Assembly (NCBI RefSeq): GCF_000710915.1
Contig: NZ_BAUA01000195.1
Coordinates: 1-64,000 of the forward strand
Source of the DNA: Nocardia brasiliensis IFM 10847
Lineage (GTDB): Bacteria > Actinomycetota > Actinomycetes > Mycobacteriales > Mycobacteriaceae
DNA: 64,000 nucleotides
Reading direction: 5' to 3'
How positions within the stretch are numbered: the first letter of the stretch is position 1; each line of letters starts with the position of its first letter. Shown here piece after piece: positions 59,681 through 64,000 of this stretch. The notes below the pieces were generated by a model. It saw only the letters and a list, made by a program, of their open reading frames with translations. It ran no database searches and had not been told where the DNA came from. Both the position numbers and the translations under genes were made by a program.

Positions 59681-60558
59681 ACCGGCGTAGCAGAGCCGCG
59701 GCGGCGGAGGATTCGGTACGACGCGACGATACTGGCGCACGCACAGGCGGATTCGCGGAGCGAGCCGAGCGTGGACAAGGTGGCGAGGGCGTCCTGGTGG
59801 TCGAGGACCTGGCTTGTGCGGCGGGACGGCGGACAGTGGTGTCCGGCGTGAGTTTCACGGTGCGGGCCGGGGAGACGATCGGGATCGTCGGGCCGAACGG
59901 GACCGGGAAGACGACCCTGCTGCAGGTGCTCGCGGGAGTACGTAAGCCCGTGCGTGGCCGGGTGCTCGTGGACGGCCAAGTGCTGCACGGGTTGTCGGCA
60001 CGGCGGCGGGCGCGGACCGTGGCGTCGGTGGCGCAGGACGAGCGACCGCCCGCCGACCTGCGCGCCGGTGAGGTGGTCGCGCTCGGCCGCACCCCGTATC
60101 TGCCGCCGTGGGGCGCCGGGTCACCGCGCGAACAGCAGGTGATCGAACAGGCTTTGGCCACCGTCGATCTGGCCGGGTTCGCCGACCGTCCGGTGCATCA
60201 CCTCTCCGGCGGCGAACGCCAGCGGGTGCTGCTGGCGCGGGCACTGGTGCAGGACACCCCGGTGCTGCTGCTGGACGAACCCACCAACCACCTGGACGTC
60301 ACCCACCGGCTGGAACTCTTGGCGCTGGCCCGCACCTTGCACCGCACCGTCGTCATGGCGCTGCACGACCTCACCCTGGCCGATCGCTACTGCGATCGGA
60401 TCCTGGTGTTGCACAACGGCACCGCACATCCGCTCGCACCACCGGCGACCGCGTTGGCCCCCGACGTCGTCGAAGCCGTCTTCGCGGTGCAAGCCCTGCG
60501 GGTGCCGCACCCGGCCACCGGCCACCCGCACCTGCTCATCACCCCGCGCCTTCCGTGA
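59677..60558 (+). CDS. btuD: Vitamin B12 ABC transporter ATPase
   Basis: A 293-residue ATPase. Walker A GIVGPNGTGKTTLLQVL (about 68-84), signature HLSGGERQRVLLARALVQD, Walker B LLLDEPTNHLD, H-loop MALHDLTLADRYCD. The N-terminal 38 residues (RSRAAAAEDSVRRDD...) are an extra polar tail. It overlaps btuC by 4 nt. The family also includes iron-siderophore ATPases; the riboswitch context points to B12. Confidence 0.93.
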   Translation: MNRRSRAAAAEDSVRRDDTGARTGGFAERAERGQGGEGVLVVEDLACAAGRRTVVSGVSFTVRAGETIGIVGPNGTGKTTLLQVLAGVRKPVRGRVLVDGQVLHGLSARRRARTVASVAQDERPPADLRAGEVVALGRTPYLPPWGAGSPREQQVIEQALATVDLAGFADRPVHHLSGGERQRVLLARALVQDTPVLLLDEPTNHLDVTHRLELLALARTLHRTVVMALHDLTLADRYCDRILVLHNGTAHPLAPPATALAPDVVEAVFAVQALRVPHPATGHPHLLITPRLP

Positions 60559-60689
60559 GCGGGTCCGGTCGATGGTCGAGCAGCGCGGAGACGCCTTGTC
60601 CGGCCTGCAACGCATCAGGTCTGGCCGCGCGGGATCCGGTGGCTCGGGCAGTGCTTTCGAAATGTCGGCGATCAACGAGAGGTGAATGG

Positions 60690-61721
60690 ATGAGACACGG
60701 GTTGCGGGTGCTGCTGGCGGTGGCCTTGGCCGCGGCGGTGGCGGTGGCCGGATGTAGTGCCGAGAAGTCGGCGGGCGGGGATCTGACCGTGCGGAATTGC
60801 GATGTGGACGTACGCTTTCCGACGCCGGCCCAGCGGTTGTTCGTCAACGACGGCAACCTGATCTCGATGGTGCTGGCGCTGGGCGCGCAAGATCAGACGG
60901 TCGCGGTGTCGAGTGTGCAGCGCGATGCCGATACGCTGCGCAGGCACTACGGTCCCGTCGTCGATCGACTGAAGTCCGTTGCGCCGGAGTATCCGTCCCG
61001 GGAAACGGTGCTGGCGCAGGGCCCCGACGTGATGGTGGCCGGCTGGAGCTACGGGTACGACGAGGCGAAGAACCTCACGCCGGATTCGTTGCAGAAGGCC
61101 GGTATCGCGGCCTACACGCTCACCGAGAGCTGCCGCCAGCGCAACGGCGAGAAGCCGCGCGGCATCGTCGAGCCGTGGACAGCGCTGCGCACCGATCTCA
61201 CCAACCTCGGTGCGATCACCGGACGCACCGAGCGCGCCGCCGAGGTCACCGCGGACCTGGACCAGCGCCTCGCGGCGTTGACCGCCGCACCGCAGGCCGA
61301 GCGCAAACCGACTGTCTTCCTGTTCGACAGCGCCACCGACTCGCTCATGTCGAGCGGCAGTTTCGGTGCGCCCCAAGCGATCCTGGACGCTGCGGGCGGA
61401 CGCAACGCGCTCGGCGACGTGCCCGACACCTGGACGCGCGTGTCCTGGGAACGGCTCGCCGCCGCCGACCCCGACGCCATCATGTTCGTCGACTACCCGC
61501 CGCAGACCTTCGCGCAGAAACTGGACGCGCTGCGTAGCAAGCCCGGAATCAACCAGCTCCGCGCCGTCACCGAGGGCCGCTTCCTCAATCTCCCGTACGC
61601 CATGTGGACCAGCGGGCCGCTCAACATCGACGCCGCCGAACAGATCCGCAAGCAACTCGAGCGCTGGAACCTGGTACCCGCCTCCACCATCGAGCCCCGC
61701 GCCGACGACGCCATCCGCTGA
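60690..61721 (+). CDS. btuF: Vitamin B12 ABC transporter binding lipoprotein
   Basis: A 343-residue cluster A-III binding protein. The lipobox is VAVAGC (lipidated Cys about 23), then FPTPAQRLFVNDGNLISMVLALG, VLAQGPDVMVAGWSYGYDEA and a C-terminal FLNLPYAMWTSGPLNIDAAEQI. The backbone helix of BtuF/FhuD-type receptors fits. The ATG at 60690 follows GAGAGGTGA. It lies 131 bp after btuD, farther than the btuC-btuD junction. A bidirectional hairpin follows the stop. Confidence 0.9.
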   Translation: MRHGLRVLLAVALAAAVAVAGCSAEKSAGGDLTVRNCDVDVRFPTPAQRLFVNDGNLISMVLALGAQDQTVAVSSVQRDADTLRRHYGPVVDRLKSVAPEYPSRETVLAQGPDVMVAGWSYGYDEAKNLTPDSLQKAGIAAYTLTESCRQRNGEKPRGIVEPWTALRTDLTNLGAITGRTERAAEVTADLDQRLAALTAAPQAERKPTVFLFDSATDSLMSSGSFGAPQAILDAAGGRNALGDVPDTWTRVSWERLAAADPDAIMFVDYPPQTFAQKLDALRSKPGINQLRAVTEGRFLNLPYAMWTSGPLNIDAAEQIRKQLERWNLVPASTIEPRADDAIR

Positions 61722-61783
61722 TCCCCGACCGGGTACGCGTTCGCGCGCACCCCTGCCGAGTCTTCGCACCTGTTCTGATTCGT

Positions 61784-61815
61784 CGCACCCGCTGTGGCAT
61801 GGCACAGCGGGTGCG
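61784..61815. terminator. Bidirectional terminator between btuF and bioD
   Basis: CGCACCCGCTGTG (61784-61796) and CACAGCGGGTGCG (61803-61815) form 13 perfect pairs with a 6-nt loop, between two convergent genes. Confidence 0.9.
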
Positions 61816-61841
61816 TGAGCGCAGAAGGGGTGCGCGAAGTT

Positions 61842-62516
61842 TCAGGCGAACGGCGACCAGGACGGGTCGAACCAGGACGGGGCCGCGCTGGTGAAGCTCA
61901 CGCGCGGCCAGGAGCCTGCGCCCGCGGGGATCGAGCCGACCAGGTCCACGCCGGTGAGGCGGGGCAGGTCGACGCGGTTGCACCGCATGGCGAGGTCGGG
62001 TTCGGCGGGCCAGGAACCGATCACGACGCCCGCGCAGCGCACGCCCGCGGCTTGCAGTGCGCGGGTGGTCAATTCGGTGTGGTTGAGGGTGCCGAGTCCG
62101 GCCGCGGACACCACCAGCACCGGGGCGGCCAGCTTTTCGGCCAGGTCGAGCAGGGTGAAATCACCGAGCCGCACCAGCAGCCCGCCCGCGCCCTCCACCA
62201 GCACCAGGTCCGCGGCATCGAGTTCGGCTATGCCCGCCACGGTTTCGGCCAGCGTCAACTCCGGCAGTCCGGCCCGCCGGGCCGCGGTATCCGGCGCCAG
62301 CGGATCGGGATATCGGGCGAATTCGGCGGTCCGCGTAACCCCGGTGAGCCGCTCGACCGCAGCGAGATCACCTGGTTCGCCCGGCGCCACCCCCGTCTGC
62401 CCCGGCTTACACACCGCCACCGACTTCCCTTGCGCCAGCGCCACCGCCGCAACGGCCGCAGTCACCACCGTCTTACCCACATCAGTAGACGTCCCGGTGA
62501 TCAACAAAACACTCAC
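61842..62516 (-). CDS. bioD: Dethiobiotin synthetase
   Basis: A 224-residue ATP-dependent carboxylase-like enzyme making dethiobiotin from DAPA and CO2. P-loop variant ITGTSTDVGKTVVTAAVAAVA (about 6-26), CKPGQTGV with the substrate lysine, LVLVEGAGGLLVRL and SAAGLGTLNHTELT. GTG 62516 was chosen over GTG 62522; GAGGT precedes both. It follows bioF by 142 bp. The C-terminal 20 residues (SFTSAAPSWFDPSWSPFA) are typical of actinobacterial BioD. Confidence 0.95.
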   Translation of the reverse strand: MSVLLITGTSTDVGKTVVTAAVAAVALAQGKSVAVCKPGQTGVAPGEPGDLAAVERLTGVTRTAEFARYPDPLAPDTAARRAGLPELTLAETVAGIAELDAADLVLVEGAGGLLVRLGDFTLLDLAEKLAAPVLVVSAAGLGTLNHTELTTRALQAAGVRCAGVVIGSWPAEPDLAMRCNRVDLPRLTGVDLVGSIPAGAGSWPRVSFTSAAPSWFDPSWSPFA

Positions 62517-62658
62517 AACCACACCTCACTCTCGAATAGACCGTCCTGCGCCACCTGCGGCTCCTCGCTACATGCCGGAGCGGGTGCAGGAAGACAGAAG
62601 GGGTGCGGGATTTGTGTGCCCCGCCGCACGTCCGGTGTCCTCGGGCACCACCCCCGGT

Positions 62659-63813
62659 TCAGATGCGCACCATTTCCGGGGCGCGAGCCTCGGTGAGTAC
62701 CGGGCCGAGAATTGTTGCGATGGTGGCGATCTCGGCGGGGGTGAGGTTGGCGCGGGCGGTGAGGCGGAGGCGGGAGGTTCCCTCCGGGACCGAGGGTGGA
62801 CGGAAGCAGCCGACGTCGAGGCCGCGGACACGGCATTGCCGGGCCGCGTCGAAGGCGACCTGGGCCTTGCCGAGTACCACTGAGACGACCGCTGATTCGG
62901 GTGTGGGCACCCCCGCGATGCGGGCGATGTCGGCGGCACGCTCGAGCACGCGAGCAGCCAGGTCCGGGTCGCGGCGCAGCACGCGCAGCGCGGCGTGCGC
63001 GGCGCCGACGGCGGCGGGAGCCAGTCCGGTGTCGAAGATGAAGGTGCGGGCCGCGTCGACGAGGTGGGCGCGCACCCGTTCGGCGGCGAGTACGACTCCG
63101 CCTTGCGCGGCAAGGGCTTTCGACAGCGTCGCGGTGATCACCAGATCCGGCTGACCGGCCAGCCCCAGCTCGTGCACCAGACCGCGCCCACCGGTGCCGC
63201 GCACCCCGAGCCCGTGCGCCTCGTCCACGACCAGCACCGCACCACGCGCCCGGGTGACGCGGTGCAACTCGACCAGCGGCGCGAGGTCACCGTCGGCGCT
63301 GAACACCGAATCGGTGAGCACCAGCGCCCGCTCCTCGCAGCGCTCGGCCAGCAGCCGGTCGACGGCGTCGACATCGCGGTGTGCGGCGACGGCCACCCGC
63401 GCCCGCGACAACCGGCACGCGTCCACCAGCGACGCGTGGCTGCCCGCGTCCGAGACCACAAGGGCCCCACGGCCTGCCAGCGCGGTGACCACGCCCAGGT
63501 TGGCCGCGTAACCGGAGGCGAACACGAGTCCCGCTTCGGCGCCGACGAACTCGGCCAAGTCGGCTTCCAGTTCCGCGTGCGCGGCGGTGGTACCGGTGAC
63601 GAGCCGGGAGCCGGTGGCCCCGGCGCCCCAGCGCCGCACCGCGGCGATCGCCCCCTCGATCACCTCGTGATGGCGCACCAACCCCAGGTAGTCGTTCGAG
63701 GCGAGGTCGATCGACGGCGTCTGCGCCGCCCGCGGCCGCAACTCCCGGCGCAACCCCGCGGCCACCCGTGCCGCGGCACGCTCGTCCAACCAGCTCAACG
63801 GATCGATAGTCAC
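62659..63813 (-). CDS. bioF: 8-amino-7-oxononanoate synthase
   Basis: A 384-residue PLP enzyme condensing pimeloyl-ACP/CoA with alanine. LASNDYLGL (about 44-52), GAGATGSRLVTGTTAAH, VVDEAHGLGVRG and the PLP lysine in VITATLSKALAAQGG are complete. GTG 63813 begins the family N-terminus; an upstream ATG would add 16 residues across the operator. TATGCT lies 8 nt before the GTG, so a leaderless mRNA is likely. The BioQ-type palindrome overlaps that promoter. bioA lies upstream. Confidence 0.95.
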   Translation of the reverse strand: MTIDPLSWLDERAAARVAAGLRRELRPRAAQTPSIDLASNDYLGLVRHHEVIEGAIAAVRRWGAGATGSRLVTGTTAAHAELEADLAEFVGAEAGLVFASGYAANLGVVTALAGRGALVVSDAGSHASLVDACRLSRARVAVAAHRDVDAVDRLLAERCEERALVLTDSVFSADGDLAPLVELHRVTRARGAVLVVDEAHGLGVRGTGGRGLVHELGLAGQPDLVITATLSKALAAQGGVVLAAERVRAHLVDAARTFIFDTGLAPAAVGAAHAALRVLRRDPDLAARVLERAADIARIAGVPTPESAVVSVVLGKAQVAFDAARQCRVRGLDVGCFRPPSVPEGTSRLRLTARANLTPAEIATIATILGPVLTEARAPEMVRI

Positions 63814-63821
63814 AGCTCCGC

Positions 63822-63844
63822 AGCATACTTGAACACCGTTCAAG
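63822..63844 (-). promoter_or_regulatory. bioF promoter with BioQ-type operator
   Basis: CTTGAAC-ACC-GTTCAAG (63828-63844, 7-bp perfect arms) stands directly before TATGCT (minus strand, 63827-63822), which lies 8 nt from the GTG of bioF. It is an extended match to the site upstream of bioB (TGAAC-N3-GTTCA). It sits between the end of bioA (63869) and bioF, so bioF-bioD can be transcribed apart from bioA. Confidence 0.82.
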
Positions 63845-63868
63845 TCGCACTCCGCGCACACCCCCCCC

Positions 63869-64000
63869 TCAGCTCCCCTGCGCCTCGACCGCCGCCCGCA
63901 TCCCCGCGGTGATCGTCGCGATCTCTTCGGTCGTGCTGATGAACGGCGGCATCGTGTAGATCAGGTTGCGGAAGGGCCGCAACCAGGCGCCGGTCGCGAC
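63869..64000 (-). CDS. bioA: Adenosylmethionine-8-amino-7-oxononanoate aminotransferase, C-terminus
   Basis: Only the last 43 codons are in the window; the gene continues past 64000. The frame reads VATGAWLRPFRNLIYTMPPF then ISTTEEIATITAGMRAAVEAQ and a TGA at 63871-63869. WLRPFRNLIYTMPPFI is the characteristic BioA C-terminal motif. The enzyme converts KAPA to DAPA with SAM as amino donor. It is followed by bioF and bioD in the usual order. Confidence 0.92.
   Translation of the reverse strand, partial: VATGAWLRPFRNLIYTMPPFISTTEEIATITAGMRAAVEAQGS

Noticed and set aside
60572..60685. 37-codon ORF between btuD and btuF
   Set aside because: No ribosome site and only Gly/Ser/Arg-rich sequence; it fits the ordinary open-frame background of GC-rich DNA.

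Overview
The window is high-GC actinobacterial DNA. Gene content and order point to a mycolic-acid actinomycete of the Nocardia/Rhodococcus/Mycobacterium group, most likely a Nocardia (inference). Read from right to left, the block bioA-bioF-bioD, bioB-bsaP, nadA-nadB-nadC, hisD-C-B-H, priA-impA-hisF, hisI, peroxiredoxin, trpE-membrane protein-trpC-B-A, lgt, pyk-tesB follows the order I know from Mycobacterium tuberculosis (about Rv1568 to Rv1618). Insertions and gene remnants sit at the joints.

Layout. 1-1200: a likely integration scar (the 3' part of a tRNA-Leu gene without its 5' half), then about four 106-110 bp tandem repeats and no gene. 1201-8800: accessory and small genes: an HspQ/YccV-like protein, a TetR regulator facing a deazaflavin-type reductase across three evenly spaced operators, ArsR plus a VOC protein, a crcB pair, hypothetical proteins, a low-molecular-weight phosphatase, then tesB. 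8789-15863: pyk, a frameshifted conserved-looking gene, an amino-acid ABC permease and binding protein without an ATPase, a TM2 protein, and lgt with a long repetitive tail. 15994-21503: trpA, trpB, trpC, the Trp-associated membrane protein and trpE. 21678-23806: hypothetical protein, peroxiredoxin, membrane protein, MarR. 23814-33519: the histidine genes, interrupted twice: once by a MarR/SMR efflux module with a WD40-protein remnant, and once by a MarR, a membrane protein and a secreted protein. 33950-43683: Ser/Thr kinase, penicillin-binding lipoprotein, arylamine N-acetyltransferase, DUF4870, two paralogous secreted hydrolases and a decayed terB-like gene. 43783-48222: nadC, nadB, nadA and a divergent NrtR-type Nudix regulator. 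48262-57187: small genes, bsaP, bioB, a BioQ-like TetR, an MFS remnant, and a sulfonate-type ABC transporter with an LLM monooxygenase. 57252-64000: a lipase-like hydrolase, a cobalamin riboswitch with btuC-D-F-like genes, then bioD, bioF and the end of bioA.

How it works together. The core is vitamin and amino-acid metabolism: NAD (nadABC, probably under NrtR), biotin (bioB and bioF each preceded by the same TGAAC-N3-GTTCA palindrome, with a TetR gene next to bioB), cobalamin uptake (riboswitch), histidine and tryptophan. PriA probably serves both His and Trp synthesis, because no trpF is present here. I found no CRISPR array, intact insertion sequence, integrase, rRNA or intact tRNA. The best leads for something new are the regulatory arrays, the repeats grown from gene 3' ends, and the modules inserted into an otherwise conserved biosynthetic block.
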